A DNA stretch of 41,797 nucleotides. Source: a virus. The position numbers and the translations under genes were made by a program. The DNA is taken from positions 1 to 41,797 of IMG/VR virus record IMGVR_UViG_3300049215_000130; one strand, written 5' to 3'. Of this stretch, positions 29,563 to 37,924 are shown piece after piece. Within the stretch, counting starts at the first letter, position 1, and the number at the start of each line of letters is the position of its first letter. The notes beneath the pieces are model-generated. The model ran no database searches, had not been told where the DNA came from, and was given only the letters and a program-made list of their open reading frames with translations.

Positions 29563-29742
29563 CAGCTCCTCGATGTACTCGGGGGTCAGGTGGCCGTCTT
29601 TGTAGATGCGCGGGTCCGGCTTCGGCGCGGGCTTGGGCTTCCTGGGTTTTCCTGCGCCTTCCAGGAAGGGGCGCACAAAAGGATTCCAGACAAAACGGTC
29701 AGCCAACAGCGCGAGCATGAAGATAAGTATGAGTGTTTCCAT
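29545..29742 (-). CDS. Antisense small membrane protein (moron-like)
   Basis: 65 residues on the minus strand inside the otherwise plus-strand structural operon. It starts METLILIFMLALLADRFVW, a signal-anchor-like membrane helix, continues with FVRPFLEGAGKPRKPKP, a Lys/Pro-rich stretch, and ends in KDGHLTPEYIEELKKETG. A single-pass protein exposing a small C-terminal domain is likely. It has its own leader containing the recurring motif and converges on the coat terminator, as moron genes do. Superinfection exclusion or membrane function would be a guess. Confidence 0.65.
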   Translation of the reverse strand: METLILIFMLALLADRFVWNPFVRPFLEGAGKPRKPKPAPKPDPRIYKDGHLTPEYIEELKKETG

Positions 29743-29744
29743 AA

Positions 29745-29757
29745 GCTACAAACTGCC
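29745..29757 (+). repeat. Recurring leader motif GCTACAAACTGCC, copy 3
   Basis: Identical 13-mer to 22426 and 24970. It ends 103 bases before the decoration-type gene at 29861 and, on the other strand, lies just upstream of the antisense gene at 29742. Confidence 0.7.
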
Positions 29758-29860
29758 TCCTATGTACATCATCTGGCCCCGTTCCACAAGGGCTACCCCC
29801 AGGCAAGCCGCACGCTGACAGGCCCCTGGTGATTACTGGTCAGCTTGGAAGGAGCCAGCA

Positions 29861-30253
29861 ATGGCAAATCGTTATATGTATGAGGTCACCCAGACCTTTG
29901 AGAAACGTCCCGTCAAACTGTTCGCCAACGTGTCCATCGGCGCAACCGGCGCACCCACCCTCAATTCAGGTTCTCGCGGCATCGCTTCGATTACTCGCGT
30001 CTCTGCGGGTAAGTATGACGTGGTGCTCGAAGACATTTACCAGAAGCTTCTGGCTGCGTCTTTCAACCTGATCTCGACCACGGGGACGGATGCGGCTCTG
30101 GAGATGCTGGTTGCGGCAGACTCTTCGAGCAACACCACGACCCCCAAGGTCACGATCCAGTTCGCAGTGGCTGCTGGTACGGCAACGGACATCTCCAACG
30201 GCGCAAAGCTTCTCCTGAAGCTGGAGCTTCGGAACTCTTCGGCTCCTGTTTAA
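29861..30253 (+). CDS. Capsid-associated protein (decoration/stabilising type)
   Basis: 130 residues with GGAAGGAG upstream of ATG 29861. The start MANRYMYEVTQTFEKRPVKL, then FANVSIGATGAPTLNSGSRG, GIASITRVSAGKYDVVLED, and a Thr/Ala-rich beta end (TPKVTIQFAVAAGTATD, LLLKLELRNSSAPV) match a small beta-rich protein commonly encoded after the coat gene in podovirus-like genomes. I infer capsid decoration or a minor head protein. Confidence 0.7.
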   Translation: MANRYMYEVTQTFEKRPVKLFANVSIGATGAPTLNSGSRGIASITRVSAGKYDVVLEDIYQKLLAASFNLISTTGTDAALEMLVAADSSSNTTTPKVTIQFAVAAGTATDISNGAKLLLKLELRNSSAPV

Positions 30254-30283
30254 CCCTGTTCTCCCTGATATTAACAGGGTTTT
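30252..30283 (+). terminator. Possible weak terminator/attenuator
   Basis: AACCCTGTT and AACAGGGTT pair as a 9-bp stem with a 12-base loop, followed by a short T-run. It sits directly before GGAGG of the next gene, so partial read-through is expected. Confidence 0.5.
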
Positions 30284-30292
30284 GGAGGTCGG

Positions 30293-31324
30293 ATGCCCGC
30301 AGCGAGTGTACCTACGAATTTCAACGTACAAAAGGGGGATGGGGCTTCGCTCTATCTCTCCTGGGACACTCAGTCTACGGCCACTTCCGGCTTCAGCATC
30401 CAGCGGTCGGTGGACGGCGTCACCTTCACCCCATTGGCTACCCCGGCAGCAGGCGCGTCGGATTACAACGATTCGACCGTCTCTGTCGGGACCCAATACT
30501 GGTACCAGATCGCGTCCAACAACGGCACGCTCTCAGCCTACGTCACCGTCGGACCCACCGTCCCCACGAAGCGTGGTTTTGCCACTCTTGGTGAAATTCG
30601 GCTTGCAGCCCAGCAACGCGCTGATCGGGTCAACTCCGCATTCGTCAGTAAAGTCGAATGGAACAGCTACGTGAATCAGGCGTATCACGAACTTTATGAC
30701 CTTCTCGTTGCAACGTATGAAGACTATTACAGCACCACTTTTACATTTGCGACGGATGGTCGGAGCGGCGGACTTTACCCACTCCCCGACGGAGTCACCG
30801 TCCAGGACTACCAAGGCCAAATCCCGCAGGCGTTTTTCAAGCTCCTGGGGGTCGATATGGGGATCAGTGGTGGCTCGAACGCCTGGGTCAGCATCAAGAA
30901 ATTTGAGATGATACAGCGCAATCGGTATGTGTTTCCTCAAGTGACCTCCACTTACATGGGCGTGTTCAATGCCCGTTACAGGCTCATGGATGGTAATATC
31001 ATGTGCATCCCATCCCCAGCAGCCGGTCAGTACATGCGCCTATGGTACGTGCCGCGCATGAAGCGGTTGGTGGCCGATTACGACGTGATGGACCATGTGG
31101 ATGGCTGGCATGAGTATGTGATTGTGGATGCCGCGATCCGTGCGCTCCAGAAGGAAGAATCCGACGTTTCGAGTCTGATGACCCAGAAGACGATGCTCAT
31201 CAAGCGGATTGAGGAGTCCGCGATGAACCGTGACATTGGCCAGCCCGACAAGATCAGTGACACCCGCAGGTGGGAGCACGGTTGGGACGGTCAGGGATCG
31301 GATGAATCCACGGGAGGTTGGTAA
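30293..31324 (+). CDS. Head-tail adaptor with N-terminal fibronectin-III-like domain
   Basis: 343 residues. Residues about 5-90 read as an FnIII fold (VPTNFNVQKGDGASLYLSWD, GFSIQRSVDGVTFTPLATP, TQYWYQIASNNGTLSAYVT). From about residue 97 (LGEIRLAAQQRADRVNSAF) a helical protein follows, with EWNSYVNQAYHELYDLLVAT and a beta section (YVFPQVTSTYMGVFNARYRL, YMRLWYVPRM) typical of the gp4-like adaptors that close the portal ring. Its place after coat and decoration genes fits. The FnIII domain would project from the neck. The ribosome site GGAGG is clear. Confidence 0.7.
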   Translation: MPAASVPTNFNVQKGDGASLYLSWDTQSTATSGFSIQRSVDGVTFTPLATPAAGASDYNDSTVSVGTQYWYQIASNNGTLSAYVTVGPTVPTKRGFATLGEIRLAAQQRADRVNSAFVSKVEWNSYVNQAYHELYDLLVATYEDYYSTTFTFATDGRSGGLYPLPDGVTVQDYQGQIPQAFFKLLGVDMGISGGSNAWVSIKKFEMIQRNRYVFPQVTSTYMGVFNARYRLMDGNIMCIPSPAAGQYMRLWYVPRMKRLVADYDVMDHVDGWHEYVIVDAAIRALQKEESDVSSLMTQKTMLIKRIEESAMNRDIGQPDKISDTRRWEHGWDGQGSDESTGGW

Positions 31325-31327
31325 GCC

Positions 31328-31858
31328 ATGGCAAGGGGTGATTTGCCGATCTTCGCATCCGACAACAAGATGGTGGCCATGCTACAGTCCGGTTGGGCCA
31401 AGGTGCTGAACCCCATCATCAAGCAGTCCCGGCAAAGGGCTGCTGTCGCTGCGTCTCATACGGCTGGGGATGGTGTGACCGTCTCCGCAGACGGCACAAA
31501 CCCCGTTCTCATCAAGTTTAATGCGATCCAAGGTGACGTGGACGGCTCCATGACTGGTCAAGGTGCCTTCGTCGTCAAGCACGCGGGCCTGTACCTGGTC
31601 GGGGCCAATGTGAACGTCAACAACAGCTCAGGCTTCACTCAGTGGAGTGATTTCCTCCACATTCAAATCCAGCACAACAAGAACTTTCTGGCTTACCAGC
31701 GCGAGTTCGCCAATGGGGCGACCTCCCAGCTCGGTAGGCACATTGCCCAGCCGATCTCATGCCAGGCTGGGGATGTAATCGGGATTGGCTGCTGCGTCAC
31801 TAAGAGCGGCTGCACGTTCGATTCTTCAACCTGCATGTACATTCTGAGGATGGGATAA
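31328..31858 (+). CDS. C1q/jelly-roll-like tail or neck protein (176 aa)
   Basis: GGGAGG lies upstream of ATG 31328. The N-terminus (FASDNKMVAMLQSGWAKVLN) forms a helix also seen in phage tail-adaptor proteins. The rest is beta: TNPVLIKFNAIQGDVDGSMT, GAFVVKHAGLYLVGANVNVN, FLHIQIQHNKNFLAYQREFA, and an Ala/Cys-rich end (GDVIGIGCCVTKSGCTFDSS), like a C1q-type jelly roll. A surface receptor-binding or accessory role is suggested by the fold. It overlaps the next gene by one base (TAATG). Confidence 0.6.
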   Translation: MARGDLPIFASDNKMVAMLQSGWAKVLNPIIKQSRQRAAVAASHTAGDGVTVSADGTNPVLIKFNAIQGDVDGSMTGQGAFVVKHAGLYLVGANVNVNNSSGFTQWSDFLHIQIQHNKNFLAYQREFANGATSQLGRHIAQPISCQAGDVIGIGCCVTKSGCTFDSSTCMYILRMG

Positions 31859-34800
31859 TGCCAATGCCTCCTGGCCAGCCATTCTCTGGCCTTCAGAAAC
31901 GGAATGTAGAGCTACCCTTTGCGCAGGGCGTGGATCAGAAGACCGATCCGCTCCAGCTTAAGCCTGGGAGCCTGTCCAGCCTGGTGAATGCTCAGTTCAA
32001 CAAGGCGGGAAGACTCGACAAGCGCAATGGCTTCGGCTCAGTGACCACGGTCAGCCCGGCTGCGGGTCAGCAAATCACCGCGTTCAACAACGGGACCTCG
32101 CTCATTGCCTACGGCCCGAACTCAGTCCAGGCGTATGACCAGGGTGCGAACTCCTGGTATACGGCAGGCTCCTACATCCCCATGAGCGTCAACACGGAGC
32201 CCGTGCTTCGCCCCAACAGCGACGTGAGGCAGGGAGACATCGCTTTTGACCCATCCACGCATCGCTATTGCGCCGTGGTGCAGTCCTGGACGGGTAATGC
32301 CCAGTACCAGGTGTTCGACAAGGCAAACGTCGCCATTACGCCGCTCACGACCATTACGGGCACATGGGCACGCGTCAACATCGTGGGCACGAACTTCGTC
32401 ATCACCTACCACGACGGTACCAACCTGCGTTACATCGCCATCCCGATCGCCACGCCCAATAGCCCCGGCGCCCCTGTGCTGATCCAGGCCAACTGCTATA
32501 GCGGAACGGCTTTGTCAGGTTCTAAGGCACTCTCTGGTGTATCATTCGCCACCTTCGAGTATGGATTCAGCTCGAACCAGTACACGATTGCCCTGCTCAA
32601 CAACGGCACACACGGGTTTGAGACCGCATACTGGCAGGGAGACAACAACGGGGATGGCACGCACGTCGATGTCAGTGTGTCCATGGTCACGACCGTCTCG
32701 ACGCAGAACGACATCCAGGCCGCGATCAACAACACACCCTCGCCGCCGTCTTCGCCCCAAGGGAGTTCCACGAACAACGCGCTCTATACGAACACGGCAG
32801 GGACGACCACGGTGGCCTCTGCTGCGGCTGCGGCATTCACGGGGGGCTCTAACCCCAACCATGACGTGTTCGTGGCTTCTGATGGCAATATGTATGGCGT
32901 CGTCACGCTGAGCGCGGGCACGCTTCAGGTCTTCAAGCTCACGTCTGATCTTGTCCTGACCAGCGTCAACATCGCGGCTGCGAATGCCAGCCTGGTAAGC
33001 ATCACCGAAGATGCAGGAACGGGGTTGCTGTATGTTACTTGGGTCACTGTTGACAGCCTTACTATTAAGTGCGCCACTTATAACCATTCACTGGTTCAGC
33101 AAACGGCACCAACAACGATCGTTACTCAGGGCCTATCAACGGTCGGGCTTGTTGCCGGATTTCCCATCATGTCGCTCACTAGCATCGCGTCTGGAGGCGC
33201 ATGCCGAATCGTCTTCCAAAACCGCAACTGGTACAAAGCCAGTCAGGCAGGCGTAACCCCACCGCTGTACTTCCTGACCGCGTCAGAGCGCACCGACCTG
33301 GTCCAGCAAGTGGTGGTCAACGCGAACCTGACCATCAACACGGCTCTCGCGGTCCTGAAGCGTGGTGTTGGGCTCGCGTCCAAGCCTGTCATCTTCAATG
33401 GCGTGGGCTATGTGGCCGTGAACTACCAGAGCCCGCTTGAGCCCACGAACTTCCTGATCGACTTCTCGGGCAACGTGCTGTGTAAGATGGGCAACCAGAA
33501 GTCCATCAACACGTCCGAGAACGGTTGCGGCTGGTATCTGCCCAAGATCACCAGCACGAACGTCCCGCCTGACTTCACTAAGGCCGGGCTTCTCATCCCA
33601 CACCTCATCATTGACCAGCTCATCAGCGTGTCCAAGACTCCTGGCACGCCATTCCCGACTGGAATCTTCAGTTTTGCAGGCTTGAACTTCGACATCCTCC
33701 AGTTCAACCTGTCCACGGCATCGCACGCTGAGATTGCCAACGTGATGCACCTCGCTGGCGGATTCCCCTGGATGTACGATGGCTCAAGCGTCGTTGAGCA
33801 TGGCTTCCACGTCTATCCTGATGTGCTCCTGATCTCATCGAACGGCGGAACGCCTGGAGCTGCCTTTACGCAGTTCTGGTACGCGGTCTACGAATGGATG
33901 GACGCGGCTGGGAACATTCATAAGTCAGCCCCAAGCTTCCCGATCGAAGCCACCATCAAGAACTCGGGTGGCAACTTCACGTTCTTCGTCCCCACACTCA
34001 GGCTCACGGCCAAGATTGGCGTGCAGATTTGCCTGTATCGCTGGTCACAGAGCCAGCCAACCCCTTACTTCGTTGCGAGCGTGGCCAATAACCCAACCGT
34101 TGACTTCGTCGGAATCACCGACACCTCTGGAAGCTCAGGCTCAGACTCAATCATCGCGGGCAACCGAACGCTGTACACCTGGGGTGGAGAACTCGAAAAC
34201 ATCTCCGCACCAGCTTGTATTGCGATGTCGATGTTTCGCGCTCGGCTCTTTGTGGTCTCAAGTGAAGATCAGAACCAGCTTTTCTTCACGAAGCAGTGCA
34301 TTGAAGGCGTTCCGGCAGAGTTTGCGGACGGTTTTAGCCTCTTTATCGCTCCCACCATCAGTTCAACAGGACCAACTGGATTCGTGCAGGCGCTTTATCC
34401 GCTTGACGACAAGCTCATTATCTTTAAGCAAAACGCCATCTACTACATTGTGGGTAACGGTCCCGACAATACGGGGCAGTTCGACGACTTCTCGGACCCA
34501 ATCTTCATTACTGCTGCGGTTGGATGTTCAAATCTCTCCTCTGCCGTGATGATCCCTGACGGCGTCATGTTCCAATCCACCAAGGGCATCTGGATTCTGG
34601 GACGCGATCTCTCGACGAACTACATCGGTGCGCCGGTTGAGGACTACACCAATGGCCACAACGTGGTCTCGGTTGACTCCATTCCCACGCTGAACCAGGT
34701 CAGATTCGCCATGGATAACGGGAACATCCTGGTCTACGACTACTTCTTCAAGCAGTGGGGCGTGTTCATCCTGGCTAATGGCTCGACTCCGCAGGACACA

Positions 34801-35247
34801 ACCATCTGGAACAACCTGCACACGATCCTCGACACCTCGGGCAACGTCTTCCAGGAAACTCCCGGCACTTACCAGGACGGTGGATCGCTGGTGGCCATGA
34901 GCTTTACGACCTCTTGGTATGCGCTCCAGGGCATCCAAGGGTATCAGCGGGCTTACTGGTTCACGCTCTTGGGTACGCAGTCCAGTGCTCATCAGCTCAA
35001 CTGCACGATCGACTACGATTACGGCAACACACCAAGCCAGGTGGTCGGCACGATTACTGCCGATGGGTCAGTACCTGAGCAATGGAGAGTGTTTCTCACC
35101 CAGCAAAAGTGCCAGAGCTTCCGTGTCACGCTCACGGAAGTCCCCACGGTTGCTGGTGCGGGCCTTACGCTCAGTGGCTTGAACCTGTGGATTGGCGGTA
35201 AGTTTGGCCAGTACCCACGCCTCAAGCCAGGAGCGTCGATTAGTTGA
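31858..35247 (+). CDS. Large tail nozzle-like protein (1129 aa)
   Basis: The N-terminus (VELPFAQGVDQKTDPLQLKPGS then LVNAQFNKAGRLDKRNGF) matches the start of P22 gp10/T7 gp12-like tail tube and nozzle proteins, which use G-V-D-Q-K-x-D-x-x-x-L-x-P-G-x-L. The body is beta-rich, with repeated strands and insertions, and the length is well above these families' usual size. The C-terminal third (ALYPLDDKLIIFKQNAIYYI, GVMFQSTKGIWILGRDLSTN) fits the same protein group. It would form the central tail tube or its tip. The length suggests extra domains for host contact. Confidence 0.75.
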   Translation: MPMPPGQPFSGLQKRNVELPFAQGVDQKTDPLQLKPGSLSSLVNAQFNKAGRLDKRNGFGSVTTVSPAAGQQITAFNNGTSLIAYGPNSVQAYDQGANSWYTAGSYIPMSVNTEPVLRPNSDVRQGDIAFDPSTHRYCAVVQSWTGNAQYQVFDKANVAITPLTTITGTWARVNIVGTNFVITYHDGTNLRYIAIPIATPNSPGAPVLIQANCYSGTALSGSKALSGVSFATFEYGFSSNQYTIALLNNGTHGFETAYWQGDNNGDGTHVDVSVSMVTTVSTQNDIQAAINNTPSPPSSPQGSSTNNALYTNTAGTTTVASAAAAAFTGGSNPNHDVFVASDGNMYGVVTLSAGTLQVFKLTSDLVLTSVNIAAANASLVSITEDAGTGLLYVTWVTVDSLTIKCATYNHSLVQQTAPTTIVTQGLSTVGLVAGFPIMSLTSIASGGACRIVFQNRNWYKASQAGVTPPLYFLTASERTDLVQQVVVNANLTINTALAVLKRGVGLASKPVIFNGVGYVAVNYQSPLEPTNFLIDFSGNVLCKMGNQKSINTSENGCGWYLPKITSTNVPPDFTKAGLLIPHLIIDQLISVSKTPGTPFPTGIFSFAGLNFDILQFNLSTASHAEIANVMHLAGGFPWMYDGSSVVEHGFHVYPDVLLISSNGGTPGAAFTQFWYAVYEWMDAAGNIHKSAPSFPIEATIKNSGGNFTFFVPTLRLTAKIGVQICLYRWSQSQPTPYFVASVANNPTVDFVGITDTSGSSGSDSIIAGNRTLYTWGGELENISAPACIAMSMFRARLFVVSSEDQNQLFFTKQCIEGVPAEFADGFSLFIAPTISSTGPTGFVQALYPLDDKLIIFKQNAIYYIVGNGPDNTGQFDDFSDPIFITAAVGCSNLSSAVMIPDGVMFQSTKGIWILGRDLSTNYIGAPVEDYTNGHNVVSVDSIPTLNQVRFAMDNGNILVYDYFFKQWGVFILANGSTPQDTTIWNNLHTILDTSGNVFQETPGTYQDGGSLVAMSFTTSWYALQGIQGYQRAYWFTLLGTQSSAHQLNCTIDYDYGNTPSQVVGTITADGSVPEQWRVFLTQQKCQSFRVTLTEVPTVAGAGLTLSGLNLWIGGKFGQYPRLKPGASIS

Positions 35248-35260
35248 GCCACAAACTGCC
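35248..35260 (+). repeat. Recurring leader motif, copy 4 (GCCACAAACTGCC)
   Basis: One base different from the 13-mer at 22426, 24970 and 29745. It ends 19 bases before ATG 35280, the same spacing as at 22458. It follows the stop of the nozzle-like gene at once. Confidence 0.65.
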
Positions 35261-35279
35261 CAATGTAGCGGGGTATCAG

Positions 35280-35696
35280 ATGCTTACTGTTGAGAAATTC
35301 GACCGGGATCGCCACTTGGAGCTACTTAAAGAGTGGACCAAAGCGTGGGATATGCCGGAATATCCTTGGGATTATCTGCCCGACCACGGCTGGGTCGCCT
35401 ATGATGACGATCCGGTATTGCTCCGCAAGCGTCCCTTGGCCTGCATGATGGTGCGCCTGTGTGAGAAACAGACCGCAATGATCGACTATCTGATCTCTGC
35501 GCCTGACAAGAACACTCAGCATCGCAAGCTCATCCAGGAAGGCATCGGTAGAATGTTCCGCGAGGGTGAAGCCTTCGCCGACGCACACGACATCAAGATG
35601 GTCTTGGGTATGACCCAATACCCGCGTGTGGTTGAGCTGGCCAATTACTTCGGCTTCCAGACCTCTCAGGTCACGAAGCTCTGGAGGGTTACATGA
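35280..35696 (+). CDS. GNAT-like protein in virion gene block
   Basis: 138 residues from ATG 35280 (an upstream in-frame TTG would include the leader motif in the coding sequence, so ATG is preferred). LTVEKFDRDRHLELLKEW, then MVRLCEKQTAMIDYLISAPD, HRKLIQEGIGRMFREGEAFA and KMVLGMTQYPRVVELANYFG follow the plan of GNAT-like proteins often found among podovirus tail genes. The canonical acetyl-CoA loop (Q/R-x-x-G-x-G/A) is not obvious, so activity is uncertain. It overlaps the next gene by ATGA. Confidence 0.6.
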   Translation: MLTVEKFDRDRHLELLKEWTKAWDMPEYPWDYLPDHGWVAYDDDPVLLRKRPLACMMVRLCEKQTAMIDYLISAPDKNTQHRKLIQEGIGRMFREGEAFADAHDIKMVLGMTQYPRVVELANYFGFQTSQVTKLWRVT

Positions 35697-37924
35697 GTTC
35701 AGGACCATCGGCACCTCCGGCACCTCCTGGTGCTGGCAATAGCCCCGGCTACATCACTCCTGGCAGGCCCAACCAGAACGCAAGCCAGTTCGGCACCTAT
35801 GGCGCGGGCTACGCTCCCATCGGTGGCGCTCCGGTCAGTGGCGCCAACATCACTCCTTATGGCCAAGGCTTGACCCCCCAGCAGATTCAGCAAGGGCTCG
35901 GGAAGCTCAACAACGGTATGCAGCTTGCCCAGCAGTCCTACAACAAGATGGGCCAGATGGGCGGCATGTTCATGAACAACGCCCAGAATGCTGGCAACGC
36001 CGCGTACAACCCTGCGATCGGTGCATACCAGCAGGCCCTGAACCAGAACTCTCAGAACATCGGAGCCCAGCTCGCCTCACAGCGTGGATCAAGCGCAGAC
36101 CCTGGCCTCGCCGCACGTAACGTCGGCCAGGCTGGGGCTGTTGCTGCACAGAATGCGGCGGGTCAAATGTCGTCCCAGGTGGCTCAGTTCAAGGAAGCCA
36201 ACCAAGGGATGGCCGCGAACGCGTACCAGGGCCAGGGCCAGATGGCTGGGGTCTATGGGAATATCGCCAATGCCTACGCTCAGGCAGGGCTTGCGAACCA
36301 AGGGCAGATTCTCAACGCCATCGCTGCGCAGAACGCTGCCAACGTGGCCATGCAGTCCAATATCAACAGCTCGAACGTGGCGATGCAGTCGAACATCAAC
36401 AACGCCAACGTCGCCATGCAGTCCAACGTCAACGACGTGATGGCCCAGCAGATGATGAACAACAACAACCTGGGGCTCCAGCAGTACGGAATGGACCTGG
36501 GTTATAACGCCAACATCTTCAACTCCATGGAGTCGGTGTACGGTCAGCAGTCCTCGAACTACCAGAACAACGGGCTCTTGGGCTTGCCCATCCCGATTCT
36601 GTCTGACGAACGCGAGAAGAAAGACATCAAGGACGCGGGCACGAAGATCGACCGATTCCTGCGGGCTCTCGGTGGCCATGAGTACAAGTACAAAGACCCG
36701 AAGGCCAAAGGTGCGGCCAAGGGTAAGTTCGTGAGCCCGATGGCTCAGGAGCTTGAAAAGACTGAGCTGGGCAAGTCCATGGTGGTTCGTCAGCCTGACG
36801 GAACCAAGATGGTGGACTATCAGCGTGGGCTTGGCACCATCCTCGCCGCGCAAGCCCGGCTCAATGAACGTCTGGACACGATTGAAATGCAGCCTGTCCA
36901 GAAGCTCGCCAAAGGAGGTCTGGTCAAAGACGTACCGAAGTACGCCTACGGCGGACGCATTCCAGAATCGAAGCGCCGGAAGATGGCCAGTGGCGGTGGT
37001 GTTGATCCTGATACGGGTGATGATGCAGCTCTGGGAGCGATGGGAGGCGGCGGGAACATGTTCCAGCAGCAGCCCTTCAGTCTAGGAGTGGACATCGATC
37101 TCAGCAAGGGCATGAGCCTGATGCCGGGTGAGTCGGGTGGAATTCCAAGCAACAGCCCGTCGAACTCTCAAGGCCCTGCATCCTTCCTCGGGAAGATGCT
37201 CCAGGGTGGCGGGATGCAGCAAATGGGTGGCGGTGGTGGCTCGGGTGGTAATTCCACCTTCGGAAGCCTCTCTAAGATGGGGCTCGCAGCCCTTCTCGCG
37301 GCCAACAAGGGCGGCATGATTCCGAACATGGCGGGTGGTGGGCCTGTGGCTCACGCTCCGCATGTCCAGGGCATCCGTGCGCCGATGGTTCGCGCCCCCG
37401 GCATTCATCGCATGGCCCAAGGTGGAAAGCCCAAGATTCATCCGCAGCAGCCAATCCCGGTGCCTGCCGCAGCTCTGAAGCAACTGGTTCAGATGGCGCT
37501 CATTGGACGCCAAGTCATGCAGCAGGGCCAAGGTCAGCAGATGCCGCAGCAACCGATGCGTGCCGCGCAAGGCGCGATCGTGCCTGATACGGCCAACCCC
37601 TCGATGCAGCAGCAGCCGCAGGGTCAGCCTCCCATGCAGATGGGTGGGCAAGGTGCCGGGACAATGAGTCAGCAGCCCCAGATGCCTGGCCAGGTCCAAG
37701 CTCATGGCACTGGCATGCAGAACTTCGCCGTGGCAGGCAGTCCGAACCCGCAGATTGCAATGCCTTCGACTGGCTTGCCGATGGGCAACGCTCAGACGGT
37801 AGGCGGTGGCCCAATGCCTTCGCCTGGTGCCTCGGGTGGCGCAGGGATGGTCATGGGTCAGCAACCGCGTCGGCCTGGTCAGCCGTTTTTCCAGGGGGGA
37901 AGAGTAAATGGCAGGTGTTCCTAA
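35693..37924 (+). CDS. Large virion protein with mid-protein S74-type chaperone/protease domain
   Basis: 743 residues. Residues 1-60 are Pro/Gly-rich; 60-290 are helical and Gln/Asn/Ala-rich, with three 11-residue repeats (NVAMQSNINSS, NVAMQSNINNA, NVAMQSNVNDV; about 218-250). At 304-400 lies a peptidase S74-like domain: LSDEREKKDIKD (Ser304, with Lys309/310 as possible partner), HEYKYKDPKA, PMAQELEKTELG and MVDYQRGLGTILAAQARLNE. After this come about 340 Gly/Met/Gln-rich residues with KGGLVKDV, YAYGGRI and MIPNMAGGGPV repeats, typical of internal virion proteins. The S74 domain usually ends a fibre, so its position here is unusual. Confidence 0.7.
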   Translation: MSSGPSAPPAPPGAGNSPGYITPGRPNQNASQFGTYGAGYAPIGGAPVSGANITPYGQGLTPQQIQQGLGKLNNGMQLAQQSYNKMGQMGGMFMNNAQNAGNAAYNPAIGAYQQALNQNSQNIGAQLASQRGSSADPGLAARNVGQAGAVAAQNAAGQMSSQVAQFKEANQGMAANAYQGQGQMAGVYGNIANAYAQAGLANQGQILNAIAAQNAANVAMQSNINSSNVAMQSNINNANVAMQSNVNDVMAQQMMNNNNLGLQQYGMDLGYNANIFNSMESVYGQQSSNYQNNGLLGLPIPILSDEREKKDIKDAGTKIDRFLRALGGHEYKYKDPKAKGAAKGKFVSPMAQELEKTELGKSMVVRQPDGTKMVDYQRGLGTILAAQARLNERLDTIEMQPVQKLAKGGLVKDVPKYAYGGRIPESKRRKMASGGGVDPDTGDDAALGAMGGGGNMFQQQPFSLGVDIDLSKGMSLMPGESGGIPSNSPSNSQGPASFLGKMLQGGGMQQMGGGGGSGGNSTFGSLSKMGLAALLAANKGGMIPNMAGGGPVAHAPHVQGIRAPMVRAPGIHRMAQGGKPKIHPQQPIPVPAAALKQLVQMALIGRQVMQQGQGQQMPQQPMRAAQGAIVPDTANPSMQQQPQGQPPMQMGGQGAGTMSQQPQMPGQVQAHGTGMQNFAVAGSPNPQIAMPSTGLPMGNAQTVGGGPMPSPGASGGAGMVMGQQPRRPGQPFFQGGRVNGRCS

